64,000 bases of DNA from NCBI GenBank assembly GCA_026122205.1, contig JANCYU010000038.1, positions 124,001 to 188,000 of the forward strand. Direction: 5' to 3'. The position numbers and the translations under genes are program-made. The stretch comes from Galdieria yellowstonensis. Lineage: Eukaryota > Rhodophyta > Bangiophyceae > Galdieriales > Galdieriaceae. Of the stretch, positions 9,001-20,901 are shown one piece after another (within the stretch, counting starts at the first letter, position 1; each line of letters starts with the position of its first letter). The notes under the pieces are model-generated. The model made no database searches and had not been told where the DNA came from. It was given only the letters and a program-made list of their open reading frames with translations.

Positions 9001-12000
9001 ATCATCCGAATAACGGTATGTATCAATATATATATATATATATATATTATATTTGTATGAGGAAACAAGAATTGACTTCTTGGACTGTTCTATAGGAGAG
9101 TTGGCAAGTGAAATGTGGAAGCAAGTGTATCAGCGTATTCTTCGTTTATTAGAAATATCCTGTCAATATTATCCAGACAATGCGGTTGTTTTATATCGAA
9201 TTCTAAGTCCAATAGAATTAGGAAATGAAGCTTTTCGATTTGATTCTAGACTTCATAGAGTTGGCAATCAAGCAAGAAACTATAAGCAATGTATACAGTC
9301 GTTGGTGATTGCAAAATATGGTACGTATCCACGTTCTTCCAATGTCGAGAAGAATATGAAACAACTGACAATATGCATTTAGGAACCAATCAAGTAGGAA
9401 AGCATATGCCTTGGACGTATCATCGATGGAGAATGGAATGTCTCTTTCGAAGGAGACAAGGTTTTTGTGCCAAAGGAGGTTTCACGGAACCTCAACTTGT
9501 CAATGCTTTATTGGAGCATTTGAAACATTTATGTTTTTCAGAGTTTCGTAAAGTAAGAAAATAGTGTGCAACTTGGCTCTCGTGATGAAGAGTCTTTTAG
9601 GTTCGGTCTCGTGCGAGAAATGCCCTCGTGTGTTCCTTTTACTTGACGCCATCTTCTCATCGATGGACACAAGTAGAAACTTTGTTTCAGTCGGTGGAAA
9701 CTTGGATAGCAACGAGTCAAGAAGAAAGAATCATTGTAAGTTGTTTGTTTCTTGTCCTACACGACACTGAAGATCCTCTCTTTACATTATAGGCATGTAT
9801 GGAATTGTTACAACATCCATTTTTCATTCGTTTTGTTGCCAAACACTATTATTGGATCAAATATTTGGTACATGTAATATTACAATGTTCAAAAATATCC
9901 CAACGCCAGGATGTGATTTTTTCCTTATCTTCTCTATTTGGTAAATTCTTGAGTCAAGTACGTCCACTCGTGCTCTATAACAAATCCTCTCAAGACAAGC
10001 CACAACAACATTCTTGGAGACGTGAGATATCTTGTTGGCAGCAATTGCAATCCATTTTCGATATGCTCAATTCTACTGTCTTTGACTCCTCCGAGTCGTC
10101 ATTGTTCCATGGAGGAAATTGGAGAGTAGAAGCTTTTGTATTTTCTTTGTTTTATGCGTTTTATCGTCCTGAATGTGCGATATCTGAAGTGTATTTACAA
10201 GAGTTGATGAGGAAATATCTTTGTTCTGAAGTCATGATCGTTCGTGCTATCGTTCAAAGAATTGTCCATCTCATGATCCAATTGTCCAAACATAGAGAAG
10301 AGGAGAAATGGAGAAGCATTGTTCGTCATTTGTTTTCTGACGAGTCATTTGTAGAGTCACTATTGAAAACGATGTGTCAGGATCTATCCTTTTATGACCC
10401 CAATGAGCAACAACAATCATCTGCGAGTACTTTCGGATATCGAAATAATATGCCAAGTGCCACTGTAATGTCATTGGCTTCCAGTTTCTTTTCGGATTCT
10501 TTGGATGCGTTTACTTGTTGGATTGTAGATGGAGGAGAACCTTGGCCTTTGGGTTGTTTTGAACGTGCGAGTAACGACTTGGTAAGAAGAATGCACTCTT
10601 ATGTACTTGCTTTTGTATATTTAATCATGTATTTAGGTTTCCTTGAGACATGTCAGGTTTTTATCTCGATTGTTTTCATTTGTAGATGCACAAACATTGC
10701 CTCAAGTCTATCGTGTTTGTTCCTTGTCCCTGTTGGAACAACAATCGAGGGATCCATTTGTTACTCTTAAAATCAAGCAGTTGGTATTTGGAGAATGCAC
10801 CGTAGCATTCATCCTTGGATTGGAAAAAGATCAGTCTCGTGAGAATATCGAGCAATATGCAAGTATTATTCTTATTTACCGAGCCATCTTTCTCCTCATA
10901 TATTATATTTTGTGTCTAGGCATTGGAATGGATGCAACAAATGTTTGCAAAGTGTTTTGTAGATGCAGATTCTCTTGCCACGATGGAAACGCTCTTTCGT
11001 CTCGTCGTCTCTTGGAAAGAGCAACATCCACAGGGATTGATGCATCATTGGTGGACTGCTTGGACCAATAGGAATAATCATAATATCGATCATCTGAGGA
11101 GCAACGGTAATAATAGCAGTTGGAGTCCATCTTCCTTGAACAATGCACGTTATTTGCGGTAAGTATTCTTCTTCTATTCCATACATGCCAGTCGGTCATG
11201 GATGGAAATCATGTAGGGCTATCTTTGCTCTCTCAGCAGATCAGTCGCCGTTGCATCTCCAAGACACTCTTGTATCGTGGATAGAATGGCTAACAACGGA
11301 CACCGATTACTTGTCTCATGATTTTGAGCAAGTTCGAGAAGAAGTCGCTCGTCTATTGTGTTGTTGGATGATGAAGCTGAAAACACAACAACAACAACAA
11401 ACATGGGCAAGCAAGAAGATAATTGAGCAATGGAGTGGTCAGTCTTCACCACCACAACAACAACCAGACAAACCACAGCAACAGTGTTTGTCTCATGCTC
11501 GTCATACTCTAAGTCTTTTGGTTGTTCGTTGTGCACATATTCGAGGAGGAGGGCAGTCACCTTTTCATCCTTTGTTTGTGGATAGTCATGCGGTGAAAAT
11601 ATGGTTGCCGCTATTATTAAAGGCTAAAGAAGATTCCGATGTCGATGTGTCGGCACAAGCTACGAATGCACTATCCTTTGCTGCACGTTGTTTGATTCCT
11701 TGTCCGGTGAGTATTTGTTCATGGAATGATCCTGTCGAGAAGAATGATAGGTGGTTGTTGGGTATATAGGACATGGAATCGGTATTATTGGACATTGGAA
11801 GAGATCATTTGCAGTTTCCGTCGTTTAAAGTGAGAGGTGGAACGGTTGCTTTTTTCCAGTGGTGGATATTTTTTCACTATTTCCGTTTATCCAATGCGGT
11901 GATGGTAAGTAGTCTTTTTTGTCTTACAGACTGGATATCCAACCATGTTCATTTCTTTTCTGTGTGTGTGTATATATATATATTCCCTAGTTGCAAGAAA

Positions 12001-12512
12001 TGCTGTTGGAATACCTGTTCGATGAATCGGTGCAAGTGAGAGAAGCTGCTTCTCGTTGTATCATTTCTTTGGCACCTCTCAATCCTATGCAAGTAGTAGA
12101 AGATTGGAGTCGTCGGATGATTCAAATCATTCAAGACAATGATAAGCGCAATGACACCCAACAATCGACCCAACCTTGTCAAGAAGAGTCGAGAATACGC
12201 TTACGTCATGGCGCAGTATTGGGAGCCAGTGCTTTGATACTCTCTCAGCCGTTTGCCATGTTGCCTTGGATGCCATCCTTATTGGTACAAGTAGCCTATT
12301 GTATTCATGATGTGCCACCTATATCTACCTGTGTACGCACTATGTTCTCCGAGTAGGTGATGTTGTTTGGTGATGATATTGTGGTTATTATTGACCTTGT
12401 TAGGTTTTGGAGAAGTCATCACGAGGAATGGCCCAAACAAAAGCAAATGTTGCAAGCCGATCAAAGAGAAGCGTTGAATGAATTGCTCATCGCACCAAGT
12501 TATTATGCTTGA
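6041..12512 (+). CDS. Proteasome activator PA200/Blm10 (PSME4), many exons
   Basis: A single-chain HEAT-repeat activator that caps the 20S proteasome, opens its gate and promotes ubiquitin-independent peptide turnover. About 20 exons are joined by introns of roughly 45-70 nt. Family blocks appear in order: an IDWSPHIHFLYDRIF segment (human IDWDPYVPKIFTRIL), IIEPFYHP, an EEWISIIVAKLYSLAERSLY segment, EAANSIGNLCAILPGYIIPNL, MCLNLALV-type HEAT helices, and near the 3' end ESVQVREAASRCIISLAP. The protein ends LNELLIAPSYYA; the terminal Tyr-Tyr-Ala is the HbYX motif that inserts into the 20S alpha ring, as in human PA200. The ATG at 6041 opens MDGMDEWQK and gives a plausible N-terminus. A Glu-rich run encoded at 8906-8945 is a local oddity. 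Function and membership are secure; exact exon borders are not. Confidence 0.9.
8906..8945 (+). repeat. GAA/GAG-rich repeat coding a poly-Glu run in PA200
   Basis: A purine-only stretch of GAA, GAG and AAG codons encodes about ten consecutive glutamates followed by lysines inside the PA200 coding sequence. It is likely a length-variable, surface-exposed acidic loop. Confidence 0.8.
9026..9047. repeat. (AT)n microsatellite in a PA200 intron
   Basis: Eleven AT units directly after a GGTATGT splice donor at about 9015, within the intron ending near 9095. Confidence 0.85.
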
Positions 12513-12656
12513 ATCGTTGCCCTCTTCCATAAAACCCATCTCGTGGCATTTTTTTTTCTTGCTCCTTTTTTTTGTGTCCCTCTTCTTTTGGCATTTTTTT
12601 CGTTGGTGGTGGTTTGGGCGCCATTATTGTTGGGTTGCTTTTCCTTGTCGGTTTTC

Positions 12657-13625
12657 ATGCAACCTTATTGGACCAAACTAAGTCAGTGGGATACCCAAAT
12701 AAACGCGTGGACTAGGAAAAGAACGGTGAAAAAAGCACTCCCACTGCTTACCCGAATATTTCTGGTAGCCACCTTTATCGAAGACTCTGTCCGTGGTATC
12801 CTTCAACGCAAACTACAAGTGAGTCATCGTGCTTTGTTTGTGCTCGACAATCCCATCGACTAGTCCTATTTTTTTTCAGATTCTCTTTCTCCAACACATC
12901 TACCGTGTACCGTATTTTCTAGCTGCTGCGTTTCTTTTCTCATGCATCATCATGGCGCTCGGTGCGAGTAGTTGCATCGTTTTGCGGTGGCATGAAGACC
13001 GCGCTGCGTGGATGTTGTTGGGTTATATCGCGTTGCAACAAGCGTTGTATGGGAAGTATGCACCGCAAGGAAAGTGGGGGTTTTTCGTTCGCAACCTATG
13101 TATCTGTGGTAGTTTGTTGATTCTGGTGGCCAATAGTCGGTTGAAAAAAGGTAGGTAGGATGTAGATATATATAATATTTGGTAGATGATATCGACCTGC
13201 TATGAATAGGATATGCGTTATTACCGGGGTTGGGAAAGTCTGCCAATGCCGCTAGTCATTCTCGTTTCCCGGAATATATTCAACTAGCAAGTCGTTGTTT
13301 GATGGCGTTGTTATCGTTGGAGTTTGTGACTTCCATGGGGTGGATAGGTACATTGTTGTCGTTACCTGTGGTGTTGTCCGTGTTGGTTGGGTTCAAAACG
13401 CAGTTGTGTGCTTTATTGTTGATGGGTTTGTATGCCATACACAACGTGTTGGCCAGTGCGTTTTGGTATTTGCACAATGCAGGTGCTTCATGGGAAGTTG
13501 ATATTCAACGAGATGTCAAGTTGTTTGAGTTTGTACAAACCATCTCGATCATGGGTGGACTCGGTTTATTATCGAGTTCGGGTCCTGGAGCTTTGAGCTT
13601 TGATGAACAACGAAAAAAGTATTGA
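12657..13625 (+). CDS. SURF4/Erv29-type ER cargo receptor, three exons
   Basis: A multipass ER-Golgi cargo receptor for COPII export. Exons by frame: 12657-12818, 12880-13150, 13210-13625, giving about 282 residues (human SURF4 has 269). The N-terminal block is LTRIFLVATFIEDSVRG (human ISTFLEDGIR). Several hydrophobic segments follow; the C-terminal block VGFKTQLCALLLMGLYAIHN and the ending GPGALSFDEQRKKY match the human GPGGVSMDEKKKEW end. The last four residues RKKY are close to a dilysine COPI retrieval signal. The ATG at 12657 is the first in frame; a hydrophobic open frame upstream has only a GTG. A GGCGCC element lies 35 bases upstream of the ATG. Confidence 0.92.
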
Positions 13626-13743
13626 TCTCATGATTGGTCGTTCTGTTCTTGTTTCTTTTTTTTTGTCATCGCTACCAAACATTTCCACACACTTGCACCA
13701 CCACAATAATATTCATGTTCTTGTCCACGAAATATACATACCA

Positions 13744-16484
13744 TCACGAGAAATTTTGCAATTGACGACGAACGAGATAACGAGAATCAAATACTCGGCG
13801 ATAAAAGTTTGCAAAAGCTTCATGCGCAAGTTTGGACAAGTAGACACTAGCCCACTGACCAAAAAGACAAAGATAGATATGATGATCGATCCATTGGATG
13901 AGCATCGGATTGTCCAAAAAGGATACAAACCATGTCGTCATTCCATGGAGCAAAAGATACACGGTGCCAAATACCAGACACATATGGATCATCCACTATA
14001 AGGTTCAAAACGTGGCAAGAGAACCAAAAAAAACACGCTCGACTTACCGGCAACAACATTTTACGCTCGTTGGATGAAAATAATAAAGCACTTGCATGTG
14101 GTTCTTCCTCCAATCCTATCATCATAGCTCTTGCTCCACGGCGTTCCCATAGATAATGAATCAACCGACGAATCTTGCACAACGACTTCATCATCAGTAA
14201 ACCTGTATAACAACACCGAAACAGATTGTAATAGGGTGTCTCATCCAAGGATAGTTGCAGAGGATTGATAAATGTGTTTTGAATACAAACTCCTAAAATG
14301 GTTGGAAATATCATATACCAGACGGCAATTTTGATCCACGCGGATAAAACGCCTTTCAACTGCACAAGGATAAGCTTGGTTCTGGACGTCGATGGATCCG
14401 ATAAGATGCAATCATAAAATGAATTGCAACAGTGGTAAAATGAAAACAACGCAAGAAATCCTACTAGGTAATGGTAAATATCGTTTGGATGATCGAATCC
14501 AATATTCGATGAGATATGACGTCCAACATATAAAGGAATAAAACCAATAATGACTGCGGAGATAAATAATAACCAGAAACCAATCAACATCGTTAGGCCA
14601 CGTATGGTCAATGAAAAGGGAGAAAACCGACTGGCCCGCCTTGCTGCATTTCCTCCAGAATGTTGTAAAGTATTATTGTTCGTATCTGTGGAATCCACAA
14701 GTACCAATTCTTTGATGCCAAGCAGTTCACTCGTCCATGTTATGTAGGCAACAAGCATCTGCCTAAATACGTGTCTCAAATGAAATTGTCTGGAAATGAG
14801 CGGCAAAAGAAACCGAAATAAAAGAATACAAATGGGGCCTTCGGTGAAAGTATCTCTTATTTCAATACGAAAAGGAAACAAAACAGGATACACCTTTTGC
14901 AAGATACAAACTGGAACATAGACAGAGAAGAAAATGATGAAAATAAATAACGCGAGAGAAAGAATAATTTGTTTCGAGTGAACTGCAATAGGAAGTTCAA
15001 CCAGGTCACGAAATGGATGAAAATCGGGATCATCTGGATTGCGAAAGAAAAACAAAAGTTCAGGTCGAATAATCTATAGAAAACATCATATTTCAGCGTA
15101 CTATTCATTGACACTAATGACAACTCACCGTTCGTAAAATCTGAATAAACATAGAGGTGTTAAATGTAAAGAATACTCCCAAAAACCAATGAAGTAACGA
15201 AGACCAAATAGGATCTCCAAGGAGTCTTTCTGTGCCTAACTGTGAATAAAAGAGCGGAGAAACACCTCGTTCGATGAGCAAGCCACAAAAGAAAGGACAA
15301 ATGCCCAGTTCAATCACCAACAGAGTGGCAACCTTTACAAACAGAAAAGCATCCTTCACGAATAAAATGTATCTACGACCGACTCTTTGAAAGGAATAAT
15401 GATCCTTGAAAACTTCCATCCAAAGCGACAAGGTACCCAGAACCATGGTCAAAACAATATACCTGATATCGACATCAGTACTCAAAGAACAATACAATAC
15501 AATACCAAACTACCCTACAACCACGTTGCCTGTCTTGCTGGTAAGGAAAGAATGTAATAAACGGGTTCGGTCTTCTCCCAAAAACTCGAAAAGAGTTGCC
15601 TTCCTAGGCGACCAAAAGGAAAGTGCCACCAACTCCACGACGTGACCAACCGCAGATGGCGCCAAAACGAAAAGAAAAAATATAAAAGCGTTGCTCAAAA
15701 GTACTGAACCAGCCACGTCCAACAAATCATGCAAAGGCCCTGTAATTCCAAGAATGGCGCCAATATTACCTTCTTCTCCTCTTTCTCCATCTACTAATAA
15801 TGCAGGAAACAGTGCTCTATCCATCCTTTCCCCTCCTTCTTCTTCTTCTTCTTCTTCATCTTCTTGTTCCACACTATTGTTCGCATTTGTTCTCTCCTCA
15901 TAATTGAAAGCAATTCGACCTCTCCCTCCTCTTGGGTTATTCAGTCTTTCCTCTTCCCTTCTTTCTCTTTCCAAGTCCTGCAAAAAAGAACGGAAAGAGG
16001 CTGTAGCAAGAAACAGCAACAATACAGAGCAACATAGAATATATCCCTTGAGTATTTCCAAACCAAGCCCTCCTAAACTAAAAGGTATTATGGTTGATAT
16101 TTCTTGCAAGGAACGACAAAGACAAGCTCGAAAGATGATGCTCGAGACCACCGGAACGACACAAAGCCACAGGAAACAAGATAAGCATAACCGGGCAAAA
16201 AAGGCTCCACTTTCTAGCAAGAAGGAGATAGCACCGTTTATCAACTCGAACAAACTCAAACGGCTGGGACTATCTTGTTTGTATATAGGAATAAACCGAA
16301 AAGTGGAGCCACAAAGCTCACATCGTTCACTTCGCATTTCGTTGAGCCATTTCACCAGACAGTCTTCGTGGATATATTTTATGCTTCCAGAACATCGACA
16401 AGGGTGAAAGAGAGGTTTATTCGGTTCACTAGTTCCTCTACAAATACGACACTCAGGTTCCTCCTCAGTGGCCATCCTTTCCAT
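13744..16484 (-). CDS. MARCH6/Doa10-type RING-CH E3 ubiquitin ligase
   Basis: An ER-membrane E3 ligase of ER-associated degradation (human MARCH6, yeast Doa10, plant SUD1). The first exon carries an N-terminal RING-CH: CRICRGTSEPNKPLFHPCRC, then HEDC and CELC, the full C4HC3 zinc-ligand set. Many transmembrane segments follow, plus an acidic Glu run encoded near 15836-15858. The middle exons carry the TEB4 region (VIELGICPFFCGLLIERGVS, then FRNPDDPDFHPFRDLVELPI, closely matching human FLRNPNDPEFHPFQEML). The last exon ends FDSRYLVRRQLQNFS, equivalent to human DDKYLVGQRLVNYE. At about 750 residues it is shorter than human (910) or yeast (1319). The start is the first ATG (16484); ATG 16475 is an alternative. 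Confidence 0.92.
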
Positions 16485-16543
16485 AGTCCAATCCACAATT
16501 ATAAAAACATCACAATTTCGTTTTATTTATAGGTTCTTTCCGA

Positions 16544-18501
16544 CTAGGAGCAAACAAACTGAAAGACTTCTTCCAATTTGTTGCTATAAAAAGTAACTTT
16601 TTCACGAATCTCCATCTTGTACATAGTTAGCAGTTCAATACTTTGTAAAAGAGAGTCGTTCATTTGTTCCTTTTCTTGATACAACTGCCTCTGACTTTCT
16701 TTGTATTCACTATAGGCAGTATCCAAAGCTTGTTGACTTGACTTGAGAGCAGAGTCATTATAAGACTTTAATTGTGCAACTTCTTGTTCCACTTCACTCG
16801 TTTCCTTTGATTTGCTTTCTAAATAAGCTGCCAATGCCTCTCTCTCATTCTTGTAGTGACTCTCCAATTTCTGATATTTACTTTCCAACGCACTCGTCTA
16901 AACAATGTCGGAATAGGTAAACAACAACTGTTTAGAAAAAAACATACCTCGTTTCTCTTAAATAATAGTTGTTCTTCGAGATGATTGCACTTTTCCTGTA
17001 CAGTAAGTTCTTCTTCTCTTGTTCGGCTTGCTTTGCTAGCAAAAGCTTCTCGAAGTTCCTGGATAGTCGGCTTCACAACGGAACCCAAGTCAAGAGAAAG
17101 AATATCTTCACAACGATATAAGGAAGCATCTCGAGATAACGTGATTTCAAAGTGGAAGCCTTTGGCGTTCTTAGCTGTCGAAGGAATCAATTGAAGCTTC
17201 TCTGCAAGTCGATGATAATCACGCAGCGCATCTTCAACTTTTGCAGTCTGTTCAATCAATTTCTCTTCGACTCTTGACTGAAGTTCAATTGCTTCCTGAC
17301 GTTGAGCATAGGCTTTCTCTAGAGCTTCTGTGAGCATTTGTTTGTCTCTTTGGAGTCGATGACCGTCGATATGATTCAACTCCTGATCCTCAATTATTTG
17401 ACGCAAGCGACTTTTCTCTTGTCTCCAGGATTCCAAGCTCTTCTCTTCGTTTTCAAGTTCTTCATCTCTATCGGCAATCTTTTTGGTATATACTTGTCGG
17501 TGTTGTTCTAGTTGACTGATGAGAGTTTTGAATTTTTCAATGTCTTTCCGATAGTCTTCAATCTTTTGTTGGAGTGTCTCTATGGAACTTCTCTTTTCTA
17601 CGAGTTGGTGATATTCTTCTTGAGAGAGTTTGATTTGTCTCTCCAATTCTTCCGTTTCACTTTCCACTCGACTGTTTTCTTTATCAAATGTTGCTGCAAG
17701 TTCTTGATCGTATTCATCAAATGAGTCGGCTCCGGCTAGAAACGCCTGGTAAGAACGTGAAACATAGTCAAAGAATATACGATTAAGACTTGATTCCGTA
17801 TCAATACTTTTGGTCTCTTGGGACGATGCTTGCTCATCATATGCCAAAAGATCGGTTATCCATACTAACAATCCCAATAGAGTGGGCCAAGTATGCGGAC
17901 TTCCGACAGCATAAAGAGTACTTTTGCTTATGGTAAAAGGATACTTGAGAGTTTTAAATAACGCAGGAAGCTTTCAAAATAGACGGTTGAGTATCTTCTA
18001 GGCTAAAGTGGAGTAGACTTACCTCCTCTTCGAACTTTTTTTCAAACTCAAAGTATGGATCGATCTTACGAAGAAGGAATAGAAGAATGGACTGGAATTC
18101 TTTACTCGTCGGTGTCGTAAGTGTCTTTGGGGAAATAGCTTGGTCGTAGCCATGTGTCGAGAGAAAGTAGATGAGGTTTCGTACGCAATCGTTTAGATAC
18201 GACTTGTCACTTAAAGGTCGAGGATCGACTTTGAGGCCAACCTTGTTTGTAAATACGCTAGAGCGTCTAGAAAAAATAATAAGTATTTCGCTCGAAAAGA
18301 CTCGGTAGAAAATGGTATGTACCTCACACCCAAAGATGAGTATCTAGTTGAAGTGGAAGAGGCAGATAGACGCGGTTTTTGCGCAGAGGAATTTCTGACG
18401 TCTTCTTTGCTGTTGGACAGATTTGCTCTACTAGGACCTAAAGAAAGTCTCTGTTGGTTATATGCACCCGTGGAAACAGAACTCAAAGTTGTTCGACGCA
18501 T
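16544..18501 (-). CDS. Kinetochore protein NDC80/HEC1
   Basis: The microtubule-binding subunit of the NDC80 complex. Exon 1 (from ATG 18501, MRRTTLSSVS) is a basic, Ser/Thr-rich tail, the part regulated by Aurora B elsewhere. The next exon gives VDPRPLSDKSYLNDC and later YFEFEKKFEEEV, the calponin-homology domain (human DPRPLNDKAFIQQC). Then come TLYAVGSPHTWPTLLGLLVW (human MYTVGAPHTWPHIVAALVW) and a long heptad-rich coiled coil to the stop at 16544. Total length of about 600 residues fits the family. The gene is minus strand, 59 bases from the MARCH6 start, same orientation. Borders of about four introns were assigned by frame. Confidence 0.93.
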
Positions 18502-20901
18502 GGCTATGGCTGACGAAACAAAAAAACGGTTCACTTTGGGAATTTAGGCGGGCTTGCCAATTTCAAATGGTGGAACAGCTTGGTGGTGGTGGATGGATGG
18601 GGAGGATGCTGAGTGGTAAGATTGATGGAAAAAGGACTCTTTTTGTCGTTGGTGTTTCATTCTTTTTGCTATGCATGCAGCTTGACGAATTTTATTTTGT
18701 TGTTTACGAAAATTCGGAACGAAACTTTGCATGTATCATATTGTTTCTGGTAGTTTTGTGTTCTTAAACAGTGTTCCAAGTGGAAAACGGGGGTTGTTGC
18801 TCACAACGTTGTCATTTGTCGAAAAGCATCAACTATATGAAAAATTCAAATCATAAAGTGGTAATACGGATGACCTTAAAACTCTATGTCACTAGTGACT
18901 TTCCATTCTGAAGCTGGCGAAAAATTGATATTCACAAGTTGCTTTGGAGCTCAACTCTTAATCAACTACCACTCCTATACTTGAGTACATAAGGAGCAAA
19001 TATGCATCATCAGAATAGACAATAACACTGAAAGTATAAATAGTGCAAATAAGTTGCGAGAAAAAGCAACCAAAATGAGGCCCAAAATCGGGAATTTTTC
19101 CACACGAAGCTAGGAAAGAGTAATGACACTGGAACAGCAAACAAATGCACGGTGTGAAAATTGTCAGCATAAATACGCAGCAGAGTCGAAAAAAATGCTG
19201 CTCTGAAGCAAGAATGCTGCAACGTTTGAATGCCCGGAAGAAGCAACAGCTTATATTTAATCTTTAACTTCGTCTCAGTATAATCATGAATTTAACAAAA
19301 AGTTAAATCAATAAAACAATTCATCAGCCCATAATTCAGAAAAAAAAAATAAAACCTAATTTCTGATTCAATTTAGAAGTGAAAGTTTAATCGTTGCATA
19401 GGACCCCACTAAATTGCCAGTTAAATTCACTGGTGTGATTTCAAGGTTTGCTCTGATGGATAACCAATTTTCCATTTAAGGCATACTTTAATTTATGAGA
19501 CCCGAAAGGAAAATTTAATAAAATACTTTCATTGTTTCCATGGTAAACGCTGGAAAAGATTTATTTGATTTTTCGTTTCCACATAAACATATTAAAACTT
19601 GCTTGTGCACGAATGTTATCCCTAAAGTTAACGTATGACTTCGAATAGCTTAATTTTTTAATGATGTAATTATCGATTTAATTTTTTGACTTGAACCACA
19701 CTATACAAAAATTTAAATTCTTTTATTCTACCTCTTCCTTTAACTTAGAATAGTTAGTACTATAGTGATATTTAGTGTGCTAGTGTACTTTTCAATTTTC
19801 TTTGTCTAGTAGTGATGTGCATCTTTCTTTGCACCAACCTTGGGGGTGACCAAATTTTGCGTTTTGTTGCTATTTTATTCTTTCATTTTCGCTCGCTATA
19901 CATTGCTTTTAATGAACTATTTATATTCAACAGGGAAAACACTTAAATTTTTGCTAAATTTGGCATATAAATTTTATATGATTTTTGTCAGAGTGCAAAT
20001 ATGCTTTCTTCCCACATTTCCGATAGATTTAGGACGGTAATTTCAGGGAATCACATGTTTCAGGTACTTGAAATTTTTCAAGGGTTCCGTAATCGTACAG
20101 TAACCGCATTCGTGGAAAAGTAAGTGTTCTCAAATCCGAAGATTTCTCTGTTAGTCGATCATTAACATACAGAACAAGACGCTTGCATCCGTTCGACAAT
20201 TTCAAGTAGATGCATGGTTGGTTTTCTGAGAGTAAACATGTTTTAATTCTTTTGTTACTTGCACTAAACTGTTTAATCCGAAATCATCACGCAGAGCTTG
20301 CCCTTTTCCCATAACTAAAGCAGCGCTCGAAAACTTTCAAAGTTGGGTTCCATAGTACCCTCTACGACATCTGCTACCTCAAGCAATGCTTCTTGGATAG
20401 CACGTTATGGATGAGTTGTTTTTGCATAGAGCAGCGTACAATCTCAGTTTCATGCTATTTCTGAAACTCCACAACCGAGCTTTGCTGAAGAAAAGGCTCC
20501 TTTAAAAACCAAGGAAAAACAAACCATAAATTTACTCCATTCTCAACAACTCTAATAATAATAATAATAATAATTCTATCAACGTATATCTATCCAGGTT
20601 CCAGCCACAATCTGTACTCGCAGCCTAGGGAACACACCTCTATCGGCGACTACCACATGGGAAATATTTTGCAATTCTGGAAAGGGCAAAGAGAGCGTTA
20701 CCTCCGCGCAAAGTTAGTTTTTTGTTACCTCAATCGGTGAACAAAGTCGGAAGATTGTGGAGTTTGAGTTCTCGTGTATCTAGTTTTTCCGACAAGATTG
20801 GTTCACAGTCTCATTTTCTCCATTTCGTGGACCGCAACCCAGACGCGTCTCGTCACCGAGCAAGTCCCAGGGGACGTGAAAGGGCTGATGCAGGTCCAGT
20901 G
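18502..20901. other. AT-rich region without recognisable genes
   Basis: About 2.4 kb, the longest gap in the window. The 19.25-20.05 kb part is strikingly AT-rich, with many A and T tracts and no open frame that resembles protein. I looked for tRNA boxes, spliceosomal RNA signatures and SRP or RNase P motifs and recognised none. The left end should hold the NDC80 promoter and the right end the CK2 alpha leader. The remainder could carry an unrecognised non-coding RNA or an AT-rich structural element. Confidence 0.6.
20553..20574. repeat. (TAA)n microsatellite
   Basis: Seven TAA/AAT trinucleotide units in the intergenic region upstream of CK2 alpha. Confidence 0.85.
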
